A DNA stretch of 64,000 bases, taken from Stomoxys calcitrans. Taxonomy: Eukaryota > Arthropoda > Insecta > Diptera > Muscidae. The stretch lies in NCBI RefSeq assembly GCF_963082655.1, contig NC_081555.1, positions 29,621,266 to 29,685,265 on the forward strand. The letters run 5' to 3'. Both the position numbers and the translations under genes were made by a program. A model generated the notes under the pieces. The model was given only the letters and a program-made list of their open reading frames with translations, did no database searches and was not told where the DNA came from. Positions 12,501-24,420 of this stretch are shown in pieces (position 1 is the first letter of the stretch; each line of letters begins with the position of its first letter).

Positions 12501-13246
12501 ACAAAATTTCCATGAAATTTTCTCTAAAGACAAAATTTCCATGAAATTTTCTCTAACGACAAAATTTCCATGAAATTTTCTCTAAAGACAAAATTTCCAT
12601 GAAATTTTCTCCAAAGACAAAATTTCCATGAAATTTTCTCTAAAGACAAAATTTCCATGAAATTTTCTCTAAAGACAAAATTTCCATGAAATTTTCTCTA
12701 AAGACTAAATTTCCATGAAATTTTCTCTAAAGACTAAATTTCCATGAAATTTTCTCTAAAGACAAAATTTCCATGAAATTTTCTCTAAAGACAAAATTTC
12801 CATGAAATTTTCTCTAAAGACAAAATTTCCATGAAATTTTCCCTAAAGACAAAATTTCCATGAAATTTTCTCTAAAGACAAAATTTCCATGAAATTTTCT
12901 CTAAAGACAAAATTTCCATGAAATTTTCTCTAAAGACAAAATTTCCATGAAATTTTCTCTAAAGACAAAATTTCCATGAAATTTTCTCTAAAGACAAAAT
13001 TTCCATGAAATTTTCTCTAAAGACAAAATTTCCATGAAATTTTCTCTAAAGACAAAATTTCCATGAAATTTTCTCTAAAGACAAAATTTCCATGAAATTT
13101 TCTCTAAAGACAAAATTTCCATGAAATTTTCTCTAAAGACTAAATTTCCATGAAATTTTCTCTAAAGACAAAATTTCCATGAAATTTTCTCTAAAGACAA
13201 AATTTCCATGAAATTTTCTCTAAAGACAAAATATATATGAAATTTT
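6504..13246. repeat. 29-bp satellite array (about 230 copies) with 2,620-bp higher-order duplication
   Basis: The unit is AAATTTTCTCTAAAGACAAA followed by ATTTCCATG, 29 bp, repeated without other DNA for 6.7 kb. Variant units (CCATAAAAT, CTCCAAAGTC, CTCTAAATAC, CTATAAAGAC) act as landmarks. The TACAAAATTTCCATT landmark occurs at 7781, 8771, 10401 and 11391; 7781/10401 and 8771/11391 are both 2,620 bp apart. Some units are truncated. The left edge (6504-6960) and right edge (after 13,200) are more degenerate, as expected of unequal exchange. Confidence 0.97.
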
Positions 13247-14092
13247 CTCATAATGAATTTTTTCCTAAACACCAAATTTCCAGACAATTTCTTCTGAAGG
13301 CAAAAATTTTCTAAAGGCAAAATTGCTCTAAAAACAATATGTATATGTATGTATTTATATTTCTATATATCAAGGTGCTCATGATTAGCCTTTTACGTTC
13401 TCGAATTTTCCTTTGAAAGAAAAAAAAAAAAACATTTTTTTCGATAAGTAGTTTTTAGCCTTAGTATTCTTAGCTATTAGGTAAGATTCAGTTATTCATC
13501 GTGTTTATATCTGTACTCCAAAAATATTTCTTGAATATGAATGTCGAATGACTAACATTGCTTCTCTGAAGCTAACAAAGACCTCTCTGTGGCAAAGTGG
13601 GCGTTCGCTAATTTTTGCTTTGTCCATGTTGTGTTAACTTTTGCAAAAACCGTTGTATATATCAGATGCCTATTCTCTGTGTATGAGGTCCGGGGACGGA
13701 GGCTGTCATTATCTTCCTAAAATAAAGTGTGGGAGTGTGTTTGCTTTGTGGTTGTTTTTTGATTATTGAATATTAATCATATTTTTCTACCTCCGATACG
13801 ACCCACCTGCTCATCTTTTTTCATGAAACTTTTGTAGCATGTCGTATACAAATAGTTCATCAAGCTTTATGTCTATTTACAAGTGACTCCATATTTTCCG
13901 AGAAATTCATGGATTTCATGTTGCTATATTTTGACGAAGAAGCATCTGGAGGGTTACCAACGAATAGTGCGTTTTGGGATCATTCTCAAAATGATGTTAT
14001 GTGAATTAGAAATGATCTAATTTAGTAGGTTCGGCCCATGGTCCTTTGCTATGTAAACGCTGGTAAGTGAACTGTAAGGCTTGGATTCACTT
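13247..14092. other. Unannotated flank of the satellite
   Basis: Nothing recognised. It begins with decayed satellite-like units (to about 13,330), then has a short ATGTATATGTATGTATTTAT tract and unique-looking AT-rich DNA. Confidence 0.5.
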
Positions 14093-14600
14093 AGGTTAAG
14101 TTGGAAAGAGGGTGCGCCCCATGCCATTATTGACATACACCCGTAATCGGCTTGTTGTGTGCTCTAAACAAACAAAAAGTATACTTGAAAAGGAAAACCT
14201 TAGTCAGGAATTCCATGGTACTTACGTAATCCCTAATTGTTTTACATGCCACCATCCTTAGATGGTTCATGTCTGGTATTGTGTCCCCACCTAAGTGGCA
14301 ATGTCTTTAAGCCGTCAAAGCCGACCAATGACAAAGGCAAAGATTCAACGTCTCATCTATTTGTAGCACCGATTTTGCATAAGTTAGTTCGTAGTCCTAT
14401 GTGTCCTGTTATGATACCGAAAGCTATACTGACCTCCTTTTTAATTCCTTTCAGCAATTGCCTCGACTACTCACAATCTGGATTTTCCCATGGGATTTTC
14501 ATCGTCCTACCGACCGATTCGCTGTTCTACAGTGTTACATCCGCTTTCGTCGCCCAACCTCTTAACTCGGACTGCGTCGACCCGAAAAGCTTGAGTTAGG
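14093..14600 (-). pseudogene. nLTR-1 3-prime fragment
   Basis: The reverse complement matches 1561-2078 closely: the GGGTCGACGCAGT segment, the GACACATAGGACTACGAACT segment, the GGACACAATACCAGACATGA segment and the CACAACAAGCCGATTAC 3-prime UTR. The open frame on the plus strand here is a shadow. It abuts a second nLTR-1 tail at about 14,600. Confidence 0.8.
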
Positions 14601-14872
14601 TTAGGTTAGGTTAGATTGGTTGAAAAGAGGGTGCAGATATTAATCCGCCCCATGCCACTATAGGCATACACCTAAGCCAGTAAACGGCTTGTTGTGCGCT
14701 CTAAGAACTATAAAGTAACCTCTGACCTCGGATTAACCAAGTTTATTGACGGCAGTGCTCTGGCTTTCACTGCAAAATCGTCTGTTTTTCCATTTTCCCC
14801 TACTATGGCCCGGCACCCAAACAATGCGGATCGTGCCATCCTCAGAGAATAAATTAATCTCCTTCTTCTATG
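14601..14872 (-). pseudogene. Second nLTR-1 3-prime fragment with internal deletion
   Basis: The reverse complement runs from the end of RNase H (a GTTTGGGTGCCGGGCCATAG segment) directly into the 3-prime UTR and ends in four TTAGG-type repeats near 14,595-14,614 as read on plus. The Cys-His tail region is deleted. It is joined head to head with a plus-strand nLTR-2 piece at about 14,873. Confidence 0.8.
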
Positions 14873-15292
14873 TGGCCTAATATAGACTTGAAGAGGTCTG
14901 CCGCTTTGCTGTCATTAGCTAGAACAGACGTCTCAGGTATTGTGTCCGTCATGGCAGGTCACTGTCTAATCGTTAAACATGCTGATAGACTGAATGTTGC
15001 CAGTAACGACTTTTGCTGAAGCTGCGAGGACATTGAAGAAAAAGAGACTATAGAACACCTGCTGTATGTGTGCTCTTAAAGAAATGGAAACCATTTTAGG
15101 TTCTCATTTCTTTGAGAACCTATCTGATTTAGCGTATGTGAGCATTCGCAAGTTGTTGGGCTTTTAAAGCTATCTGGATTGTTCAAAGGTAGGAACTAGA
15201 AGGCATCTTTCTTCTTCTGTTCCTGTGGTATCACAATGGACGAAAACTTCTAAGTGAGTCTGATGGCAGACTGCCACTTAAACCTAACCTAT
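14873..15292 (+). pseudogene. nLTR-2 3-prime fragment
   Basis: It matches 6130-6500: CTAATATAGACTTGAAGAGG, the GCTGCGAGGACATTGAAGAA tail region and the UTR ending GCCACTTAAACCTAACCTA. The insertion ends exactly where minus-strand non-LTR RNase H sequence begins (15,293). Confidence 0.8.
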
Positions 15293-17865
15293 GGCCAATT
15301 TACTGTTCGTAAAGATATTTAAACTCCAAGTCCTAATGTTAACACCATTCCATCTCACGTATTCCTTCATCGTCCGGATCTCCGCTATAGAACCCCAGTC
15401 CCACTCGGTCCTCCAGCTTTGATCCATTCGTGTAACATGATCTTCCAGTTGGCTATACTATACTGTGCCGTTGTCAGAAGTGCCTCGAACTCGACCTTAA
15501 GTGTTGTCTCATCCCTTCCGTTCAGGTTTCCTATCGTCGCCTCGATCATACCTCGATGGTATGAGCTGCTCCCATCCTCTATCCAATCTCACATCGCCTT
15601 AAGTCTCATAGCTGCAGTGGCTGCCTCACACTTATTCTGTATGTTAATGGGTCTAGAATATCTAGAATAGTCTTCAGTACCCTAGATGGCGTGGTCCTCA
15701 TCGCTCCGCCCATGTCAAGACAACATATTCTCTGAACTTGCACTTTTTCTCCATGGCAGTCCACCAAACTAATGAGGCGTAAGTGAGTATTGGTCTAATC
15801 ACGCTTCTGTAGAGCCAGTGAACTATCCTCGGATCCAAGCCCCAAGTCGAGCCTACGGCCCATCTATATAATGCCCAACATACACAAGCCTTATCGGTAA
15901 GCTCCTAAATTTGACACTTCCTAACCAGTTTTAGGAGACCTTTTCAGACATCGAAATCGTTCCATTGTAGAAACATGGTGCATCAAATTGATACAACTTC
16001 GTCTTCCTCGTGAACAGGCATATTTCAGTCTCCTCTGGGTTAACATTGAGACCCCTAAGTTAAGCTCAGTTCTATGCCATCTGCAAGATACTTTCGGCCC
16101 TTCTGCAAAGCTTGTTCGGATCCTTACCCTTAGAAGTAATTATAAAATCGTCCCCGTAGCAGACCGGTTAAAATCCCCTACTTAGTCAGCATACGTAATA
16201 GATCATATATGGTGGTCACCCCTAGGAGTGGGGTGACCCACTGTGGGGTGCCCTGTGTATCCAGCTATTCCTTAACATGTGGTTTATCTAGTTTCTAAAG
16301 ACCGGGTCCATCCTGTACTGGTCTCAGAATTGGATCAGTGTGTCGGCCCGTACATTGTTTAAAGACCTCTCGATGTCAATGCATGCCGCCATCGAAGGAT
16401 TCGTGCAGGGCAGTCTTTATCAACCATGCCCAAGTCTTCTTCTAAGTAGTCTTCCGAATTTTGTCCAGTTGGTTTTCAACTTATAACCGAAGCTTATCGG
16501 ATTCGGCGCTGGCCTTGCTATTCTAAACCTAATGTAGCGATGGTCTGAGAAGGAATGCTCCATGGAGACCCTCCAATCCCAATGGTAGCAGTGTTACCAA
16601 TATTAAGTGTTATTAGGTCGTTAGTACTCAAGAACTCTGTCAGGGCTAGGCCCCGCATTTTAGAGTTGGTACTACCCCACGAAATGTGGTGAGAGTTCGC
16701 ATCGCACCCTATACGAACCTCACTTCCTGTCTGTTTTGCTTTCATCACCAACCGTTGCAGCTCCGACGTAGGTGGTGGTGTCGGAGAGGCTTCGAAAGGC
16801 CTAAAAAGTGATGATTACTGCTGGAACCGACGTTGACTCTGGGGAAAATACATAATTGAAATTTGTATGACAAATAACGCAGGTCCTCGGCTTAGTACCA
16901 GAGTTAGCATAGAATAATTGGTAGTTGATATGGTTTAGTCCAGAAACTTTGTTCCGGGTCGTCCATGGCTCCTGAATTAAGGCAATGTGAATCTTATCCT
17001 TGCTGATTTTCTCCATCAGAGCGTGTGTAGCAGCCTCGCTCCGGTAGAGGTTTATCTGGAGTGGGTGATGGTTTTCTGTCACTGCACTGCCTGATGTTCT
17101 AATATTAGGATCTTTGCATATCCTAGTCTTCAGAATCTTAAGAAAGTCGGTAATGATTCCATCATCTGGTCCCTATTCGTTATGCTGTATTGAGTCTGCT
17201 GTCCCTGTACTGCCTGATGTTCCAATATTGGGGTTTTTGCCTATGCTTGTCTTCCAAATCCTGAGTAAATGGTCTTCTGGAGAGTAGGTTATTGTCTCAT
17301 CGTCGGCTCTCTGTGCGTTAGGCGACATTGAGTTCTCTATCACTGCACTGCCTGATGTTTCAGCACTAGGATCTTTATCCATTCTAGTCTCCCTAATCTC
17401 GAGAAAGTCGTTGATGGTTCCGTCGCCGTATCCCTGCTCGTTAGGCTGCGTTGGGTCTCTCGTCCCCGCACTGTCTGATGTTTTAGTATTAGGACCTTTA
17501 CTTATCCTAGCCTTCCCAATATTGAGAGAGTCGGCGATAATCTCGTCGTCGTCGTCCTTTCCGATAGACGTTATTGAGTGTCCCACCACTGCACTGCCTG
17601 ATGGCTCAATATGAGGATATTTGCCTATCCTTGTCTTCCCAATCTTGAAAAAGACGGCCGTGGGCCCGTAGTACCCCATGCCCTTAGTCTTGGCCAAACT
17701 CTTCACGGAGACATGACCAATGCCCACCACTAGGAGAGTTCCTTCCTCCTTCTCCTCCCCGTGGAAAACCTCCAATTTTCCCACGGCCAAATCTTGGTTT
17801 TGTTTGTTGAAAAGTTCCATTATGCGTTCCGTCGCGATTTCGCCGGATGTCCATCTTTCTCTCAA
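15293..17865 (-). pseudogene. Long non-LTR retrotransposon remnant: ORF1 repeats, endonuclease, RT, RNase H start
   Basis: Read on the minus strand from 17,865. (1) A 230-codon ORF (17865-17173) holds at least four copies of a ~50-residue repeat with cores such as KTRIGKYPHIEPSGSAV, KARISKGPNTKTSDSA and KTSIGKNPNIGTSGSTG. (2) After a single TAG in the same frame (17173-17175), a fifth repeat runs into an AP-type endonuclease N-terminus (LQINLYRSEAATHAL, IALIQEPW). (3) In another frame (16751-16518) is an endonuclease segment with GCDANSHHISWGSTNSK. (4) At about 16,150-16,050 is RT motif C, degenerate (YGDDFIITSKGKDPNKLC). (5) At 15,850-15,690 is the thumb/connection. (6) RNase H is cut at 15,293 (IFTNSKLA). 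Many frameshifts make it inactive. It is closest to nLTR-1. Confidence 0.82.
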
Positions 17866-17879
17866 GGTCGAGCTTTGCG

Positions 17880-19556
17880 CCCGAATGATGGCAATCTAAC
17901 TCCCCCAGAAATATGGTACAATGGAAAATCTTCTTTAGAAAATATAAAAGTTTCGGGAGTAAGGCATATGTGCGGATCCCAGATGCAAAAAGAAAGAAAT
18001 TAGACCCAAAAGAAAAGAAAATGGTAGAGATTGGTTTGCACCCATTGCCACGGGACGTAAAATTTGCAAGAAGTTAAAAGTGATCACACGAATATTATTA
18101 TCAATCACGAGCTAGAGGGGGAAGAAGAGATGATGCTGCTGTGATGAATGTGATATGCCTCAAGGTGATTCCTTCGAAAATTACGGTGAAGTCATACCCA
18201 AGAAACAAATGCTGTTGAAAATACAAACGAAACGATAGTGTCTGAAATTTCTGAAGATTCTGATGAAGATGAACAACAGGAAGCTAGAAGAAACAGTGGA
18301 AGAATATCCCGTTCGCCAGCAAAACTATTCGAATATATAACAGGCTTCAATGCAGAAAAAAAACATAACAATGTTCCCGAAAACTTTGAAGATATTTTCA
18401 ACAGGAAAGATACAGACCAATGGAAAAAAGCATTAGAGGACAAGCTTAATTCTATGAAGAACAATAAAGTTTGGAAGATCGTCAGCACTCCTCCTAAATC
18501 AAAGTTGTTGATGTCAGAGTGGGCCTCCCGAATAAAAGAAAATGAAAACGGGACCCCAACAAAGTATAAAGCTAGACCGGTTGTGGAAGGATACCTTCAT
18601 AAGAATGGAGTAGATTACATTGATACCTATGCATCTCTTGCAAAGTTGACTACGCTTCGAATAGTTTTAGAGGTGGGAATACACCATGGATATTTCTTTC
18701 GCCAGTTGGATGTGAACATACGCATGACTCTACCTGAGCGGTATTTGCTGTAAACTGGAGAATTTTTTTATGGACTTAAACAAGCACCCAAATGCTGAAG
18801 CAGTAAGTTCAATGACTTCCTTACATCTTTAGGCTTTCTACGTTCGAAACATGACTGCTGACTCAATAGGAAGACTATTTAATATTGTATGCTGATGATC
18901 TCCTTTTAGTTGAAAGTAAACTCGAAAGCATAAACTAGCTGAAAGAAAACCTTAGGGAAAATTTTGAAATGTCAGATTACGGACCACTTAAATATTTCCT
19001 TGGTATAAAGTTTGAAAACGAAAATGGATGCTTGGCTTTATCTCAAGAGCATAGCGTTAGAAAGTTGTTGGAAAAATATGGCCTACAAGATTGCAATCCA
19101 GTTAAGACACCAATGGAAAAGGGCCTACAGTTGCAAGCATTAGAAAAGAGGAATAAACTCAACAGCCATACAAGGAACTTCTGGGAAATCTCATGTATAT
19201 AATGCTATGTTCACAACCAGACATTTGTTATCAAGTTGGATACCTTGGGCGTTTTTACGTCAGATACTCATTTGCAACACCTAAAGAGAATTGGAAGGTA
19301 TTTTAAAGACACAGCAGCCACCAAGCTTGTGTTCAAAACAGATGAAGCTGAACCCATTATTGGGTTTGCAGATGCAGATTTGGTATTGGAAAGTGTCGTG
19401 GATACTTATTCAAAGTGTATGGCTCTACTGCGGCTTGTGTGTATGGCAGACTGTAGCAACTTCATCATCTGAAGCGGAATATATAGCTCTTAGTATGGCT
19501 CCAACAAAGCTGTGTGGATACGGGGTGTTATGCAAGATCTCGCCGAAGTAGATGAA
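17880..19556 (+). pseudogene. Ty1/copia-type LTR retrotransposon pol remnant
   Basis: In order: the integrase C-terminal region (TPPEIWYNGKSSLENIKV, then after a frameshift AYVRIPDAKRKKLDPK); an acidic linker (18238-18300); the RT N-terminus (DTDQWKKALEDKLNSMKNNK, KARPVVEGYLHKNGVDYIDT, RQLDVN); the RT active site (LYADDLLLVES at about 18,885-18,920); the RT/RNase H connection (DYGPLKYFLGIKFE); and the RNase H end (SSSEAEYIALSMAPTK). Order and motifs are those of copia pol. At least five frameshifts or stops are present and no LTRs were identified. It abuts the minus-strand non-LTR ORF1 on the left and an A repeat on the right. Confidence 0.87.
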
Positions 19557-19569
19557 AAATACAAAATAA

Positions 19570-20048
19570 AACGAGTAAAAGCGTGCTAAGTTCGGCTAGG
19601 CCGAAACTTGGGAACCCACCACCATGGATTCTGCTAAAATATGGGAACTATATAGGTTATAGACCGATTTGGACCGTACTTGGCACAGTTGTTGAGAGTC
19701 ATAACAGAACAGTTCAGCCAAATCGGATGAAAATTGATGCTTTCAGGGGCTCATGAGGTCAAATAGGGAGATCGGTTGATATGGGAGCTATATTAGGTTA
19801 TAGACCGATTCGTACTGTACTACACACAATTGTTGAAAAACATAACAGAACACTATGTGCAAAATTTCAGACAAATCGGATGAAAGTTGATGTTTCCAGG
19901 GCTCAAGAAGTCAAATCGGGAGATCGGTTTATATGGGTGCGGTTTGGCTGAAATTTTGCACAGAACACTATGTGCGAAATTTCAGCCAAATCGGATGAAA
20001 ATTGAGGCTTCCAGGGACTCAAGAAATCATTTTGGGAGTGAGGTGGCC
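19570..20048 (+). repeat. Family A repeat, plus orientation, 3-prime truncated
   Basis: It starts with CGAGTAAAAGCGTGCTAAG and a mutated terminal palindrome (TTCGGCTAGGCCGAA), followed by CCCACCACCATGGATTC and three modules of the A type. Confidence 0.8.
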
Positions 20049-21089
20049 AATCAGACACTTGGCCTTTGAAGTAAATATAAGCTTCGTGCTATACTCTCTA
20101 ATACTTTTATATGAGCCCCATACGATATTACAATGGTCGGTAAATAAGTCCTGTTTCATTTGAGCACTACATTGTCGTGATTGGTCTATATATTCATTCG
20201 ACGGGGAGTGCATTTTTGGGGTCGGAAAGTACCGCAGACATTTTGGATTTTTCAAATTCCAGCTTTACTCCCAAATGCCTTTCGTTTAAGCCCAAAATTG
20301 TTATGGTCGATAAATATGTGGCGTTTTGGGGCTGGGGCTTGCGTTGGCATTCCGCCACTTTTCCCTTAAAATAGGTATCAAATTTGTTCTTTACTTCCAA
20401 AAACCTTTCACTTGAACCCCATATTGATATGTTTGGGAAATAGGTTCAGTTTAGCGAATGCTTTAGGTCTTACCCACAAACACTTGGCCCCAAAACTGTA
20501 TTGCTTTTCTACTCTCAAAGTTATGTATATATGAAGAGGTTATGCATCACCTACATACTTTAAAACTAATTTTAATTTCATTACCCTAATCTACTCCCCA
20601 ATTCCTTTTTTTATAGTCCCATCAAGCCATGGTCGGTTAAGATGCCCTTTGGGGGGTTTTTTGCGGGTGAGCAAACTACCCATTACATGGACTTAATTTT
20701 TTTTGCTAAATTTGTATTCTACTCCCGAATACCTTTCATTTCAGTCCCATATTGACATGAACATCCAATATATCTGTTTGAGGAAGTTTTGGGAGTATAT
20801 TTGGAATAATACCATATTCGTATTCCACTCTCCAATATCTTTCATATGATATCCATATCGTTCCGACCGGTCCACTTTTGATTTTGGGTGGCGTTTTTGG
20901 ATAATGGGGAGGGTGCGCCCCCCTTCCGATATGAACTATTTATAAAGACTGTTCCTCCTTCCTGACCATATTCGTATTCTACTCCTAAATACCTTTCATT
21001 TGAGTTCCATATTGTCATTATCGTCCAATAAACCCATTTTATGGAGTTTTGGGTTGGGTCCAAATAACTAGGAATACTTGGACCCAATT
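20049..21089. repeat. Family B dispersed repeat
   Basis: It consists of recurring blocks built around ACTCCYRAATACCTTTCATT, TCCATATTGACATG and CCACTTTTGATTTTGGGTGG. Blocks are irregularly spaced (107 and 154 bp between the last three). The same family appears at 22,316-22,549 and 27,430-27,706. No coding capacity was recognised. Confidence 0.7.
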
Positions 21090-22315
21090 TTTACATCCTC
21101 CACCATAGGAGGTGGGTATACTTATTTTTTCATTCTGTTTGCAACTCCTTGAAATATTTCTCTGAGACACCATAAAGTATATATATTCTTGATCGTCATG
21201 TCATTTTAAGTCGATCTTGGATCTTGACTTCTTGAGTCACTAGAGGGCGAAATTTTTATCCGATTTGGCTGAAATTTTGCAAGAGATGTTTTGTTATGAT
21301 TTCTAACTACTGTCTTAAGTGTGGTTCAAATCGGTACATAAGCTTTTATATGTCAATGTCAATTCCTATCCGATTCGAAATTTTGCAGGAGGTGTTTTGT
21401 TATCACTTCCACCAACTATGCTAAGTATTATTCAAATCGGTCTATAACCTGATATAGCTGCCATATAGACCGTTCTTGAATCATGACTTCTTGAGCCTCT
21501 AGAGAACACAATTCTTATCCGATTTGGCTGAAATGCAAGAAGTGTTTTCTTACGATTTCCAACAACTGTGCCAAATATGGTTTAAATTGGTACATAACCT
21601 GATATAGCTGCCATATAAACCGATCTCGGATTTTGGCTCCTAGTCACTAGAGGGCGAATAGAAGTCACTAGAGGGCTCATTTCTTATCCGATTTGGTTGA
21701 AATTTTGCATGAGGTGTTTTGTTATGACTTCCCACAACTATGCTAAGTATGGTTCAAATCGGTTCATAAGCTGACATATAAACCGATCTGGGATCTCGAC
21801 TTCTTTAGCCTCTAGAGGGTTCAATTATTATCCATATTTGGCTGAAATTTCCCATGAAGTGTTTTGTTATGATTTCCAACATCTGTTCCAAGTATGGTTT
21901 AAATTGGTGCATAACCTTATATAGCTGCTATATAAACCGATCTGGGATCTTGACTTCTTGAGCCTCTAGAGGTCGCAATTATTATCCGATTTGGCTGAAG
22001 TTTTTCAATTATGGTCTGAATCGGTCTATAGCCTGATACCGCTCCCATATAAACCGATCTACATATTTTACTTCTTGAGCCCCTAAAGGACGCAATTTTT
22101 ATTCAAATTGGCTAAATTGGCTTTACACAACGACTTCTATTATGGTCTCCAACATTCAGTTCAATTATGTTCCTAATCGGACGATAACTTGATATTATAG
22201 CTCCAACATCATAGCAATTCTTTCATTTTACCGGGAAAAGAACTCGACAAATGCGTTCCATGGTGGAGGGTATATAAGATTCGGCCCGGCCGAACTTAGC
22301 ACGCTTTTACTTGTT
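21090..22315 (-). repeat. Family A repeat, near full-length copy (~1.2 kb)
   Basis: Both ends are present: CCTCCACCATAGGAGGTGGG at the left, and GGTGGAGGGTATATAAGATT followed by the perfect 7-bp inverted repeat TTCGGCC-C-GGCCGAA (22280-22294) and ACTTAGCACGCTTTTACTTG at the right. About six modules lie between. The inner ends are an imperfect subterminal inverted repeat (TATACCCTCCACCATRG). Confidence 0.85.
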
Positions 22316-22549
22316 AATATGAAATTCGTACTCTACTCCAGAGTACCTTTCATGTGAGTCTCGTATTGTCCCGATCGGTACACTTTCATTTTTGGGTAGT
22401 TCTTTTGTGGTAAGTGGAAGGGTCCGACCCACTTCCGATATCAAAAAATTATAAAGCCTATGGTTACTTCCAGACCAACCTACACAATCTGTGAAAATGT
22501 CAAGGTAACCGGTTCAGCCGTTTTTGAGTCTATGCGGAACACAAATTCA
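22316..22549. repeat. Family B repeat fragment
   Basis: It shares CGTACTCTACTCCAGAGTAC, a GATCGGTACACTTTCATTTT block and the terminal CGTTTTTGAGTCTATGCGGA with other B copies. The latter end also occurs next to a C repeat at 28,823-28,870, so B and C are regularly adjacent. Confidence 0.7.
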
Positions 22550-23290
22550 TTTTTATACCCAACAGCACTACTGTGGTACAGGGTATTATAACTTAGTGAA
22601 TTTGTTTGTAACACCCAGAAGGAAGAGAGATAGATCCATTGATAAGTATACCGATCGACTCAGAATCACTTTCTGCTTCAATTTAGCTATGTCCATCTGT
22701 TCGTCTGTCCATGATAATTTGTGTACCTGTACTTTGGTTGCAATTTTCAATCTATCGTCTTCATATTCAGCACATTTTCCTGGACCTAGAGACGAAGCCT
22801 ATTAAAATTGGAAAAAACGGTTCAGATTTGGATATAGCTCCGTCCGATTTGGACTAAAATTGCAATTATATCGTCATTTATGAACCGATTCTCACGAAAC
22901 TTTGTACTAGTTATTCTCTTATCAGTCTCGACATTATGGGTGAATTTCATGGGAAATCGGATCAGATTTAAATATAGCTTCCATATATATGTTCGCCAAT
23001 TTGGACTAAAATTGCAATCATATCGTCATTTGTAAACCGATTCCCACGAAATTTTGCACGAAGGATTCCCTTATAAGTCTCGACATTATGGGTGAATTCC
23101 ATGGGAAATCGGATCAGATTTAAATATAGCTTCCAAATATATGTTCGCCAATTTGGACTAAAATTGCAATCATATCGTCATTTGTAAACCGACTCCTACG
23201 AAATTATGCTCGAAAGGTTCCCTTATAAGTCTCGACATTATGGGTGAATTTCATAGAAATCGGCTCAGATTTAAATATAGCTCCCATATA

Positions 23291-23897
23291 AAGGGTGATT
23301 TTTTTGAGGTTAGGATTTTCATGCATTAGTATTTGACAGATCACGTGGGATTTCAGACATGGTGTCAAAGAGAAAGATGCTCAGTATGCTTTGACATTTC
23401 ATCATGAATAGACTTACTAACGAGCAACGCTTGCAAATCATTGAATTTTATTACCAAAATCAGTGTTCGGTTGGAAATGTGTTCATTCACTGTAACGTTG
23501 CGTCCAACAGCATCATTGAAAAAATACGGTCCAATGATTCCACCAGCGTACAAACCACACCAAACAGTGCATTTTTCGGGATGCATGGGCAGTTCTTGAA
23601 CGGCTTCTGGTTGCTCTTCACTCCAAATGCGGCAATTTTGCTTATTTACGTAGCCATTCAACCAGAAATGAGCCTCATCGCTGAACAAAATTTGTCAAAA
23701 TTTGAACACATTTCGAACCGAACACTGATTTTGGTTATAAAATTCAATGATTTGCAAGCGTTGCTCGTTAGTAAGTCTATTCATGATGAAATGTCAAAGC
23801 ATACTGAGCATCTTTCTCTTTGACACCATGTCTGAAATCCCACGTGATCTGTCAAATACTAATGCATGAAAATCCTAACCTCAAAAAAATCACCCTT
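23291..23897 (-). mobile_element. Mariner-derived foldback MITE, copy 1
   Basis: The 607-bp element is flanked by TA on both sides (23289-23290 and 23898-23899). Its terminal inverted repeats are about 210 bp long and nearly identical, beginning AAGGGTGATTTTTTTGAGG. Each arm contains the start of a transposase frame (MNRLTNEQRLQIIEFYYQNQ). The centre is about 190 bp of transposase catalytic region, encoded on the minus strand here (DEAHFWLNGYVNKQNCRIW). The frame is incomplete, so it needs transposase supplied in trans. Confidence 0.92.
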
Positions 23898-24182
23898 TAA
23901 ATGTTCGTCCGATTTGGACTAAAATTGCAATTATATCGTCATTTATGAACCGATTCTCACGAAATTTTGCACTAGTGATTCTTTTATAAGTCTTGATATA
24001 ATTTTTGAATTTCATGGAAATCGGCTCAGATTTAGATATAGCGATTTGGACTAAATTGCAACTAAATAGTCATTTGTAATTCAATTCTCACGCAATTTTG
24101 CACGAGGGACTCCTTTATAAGTCTCGACATCATTGGTTAATTTTATAGAAATCGATTCAGATTTAGATATAGCTCCCATATA

Positions 24183-24420
24183 TTGGGTTGCCCAAAAAGT
24201 AATTGCGGATTTTTCATATAGTCGGCGTTGACAAATTTTTTCACAGCTTGTGACTCTGTAATTGCATTCTTTCTTCTGTCAGTTATTGTGCTGTTACTTT
24301 TAGCTTGCTTTAGAAAAAAGTGTAAAAAAAAGTATATTTGATTAAAGTTCATTCTAAGTTTTATTAAAAATGCATTTACTTTCTTTTAAAAAATCCGCAA
24401 TTAATTTTTGAGCAACCCAA
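24183..24420. mobile_element. TA-flanked MITE, TTGGGTTGCCC type, copy 1
   Basis: The 238-bp element has TA target duplications (24181-24182, 24421-24422). The left end TTGGGTTGCCCAAAAAGTAA is matched by the right end, whose reverse complement is TTGGGTTGCTCAAAAATTAA. Inverted termini are about 32 bp and the interior is AT-rich and non-coding. Termini and target site fit mariner/Tc1. Confidence 0.92.

Noticed and set aside
6504..13246. Possible CRISPR array because of the 29-bp regular repeat
   Set aside because: Units are directly contiguous with no unique spacers, and the context is eukaryotic.
14237..14599. 120-codon plus ORF
   Set aside because: Lies antisense to an nLTR-1 fragment that aligns with 1,561-2,078; no recognised protein.
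14595..14614. Interstitial telomere repeat (TTAGG)n
   Set aside because: Only about four units, and always at the end of a non-LTR 3-prime UTR; better described as the element tail.
22261..22315. Helitron 3-prime end for family A (hairpin then CTTAG)
   Set aside because: The palindrome TTCGGCCCGGCCGAA is followed by 20 further conserved bases and no CTRR terminus at the right distance; the 5-prime TC rule is also not met clearly.
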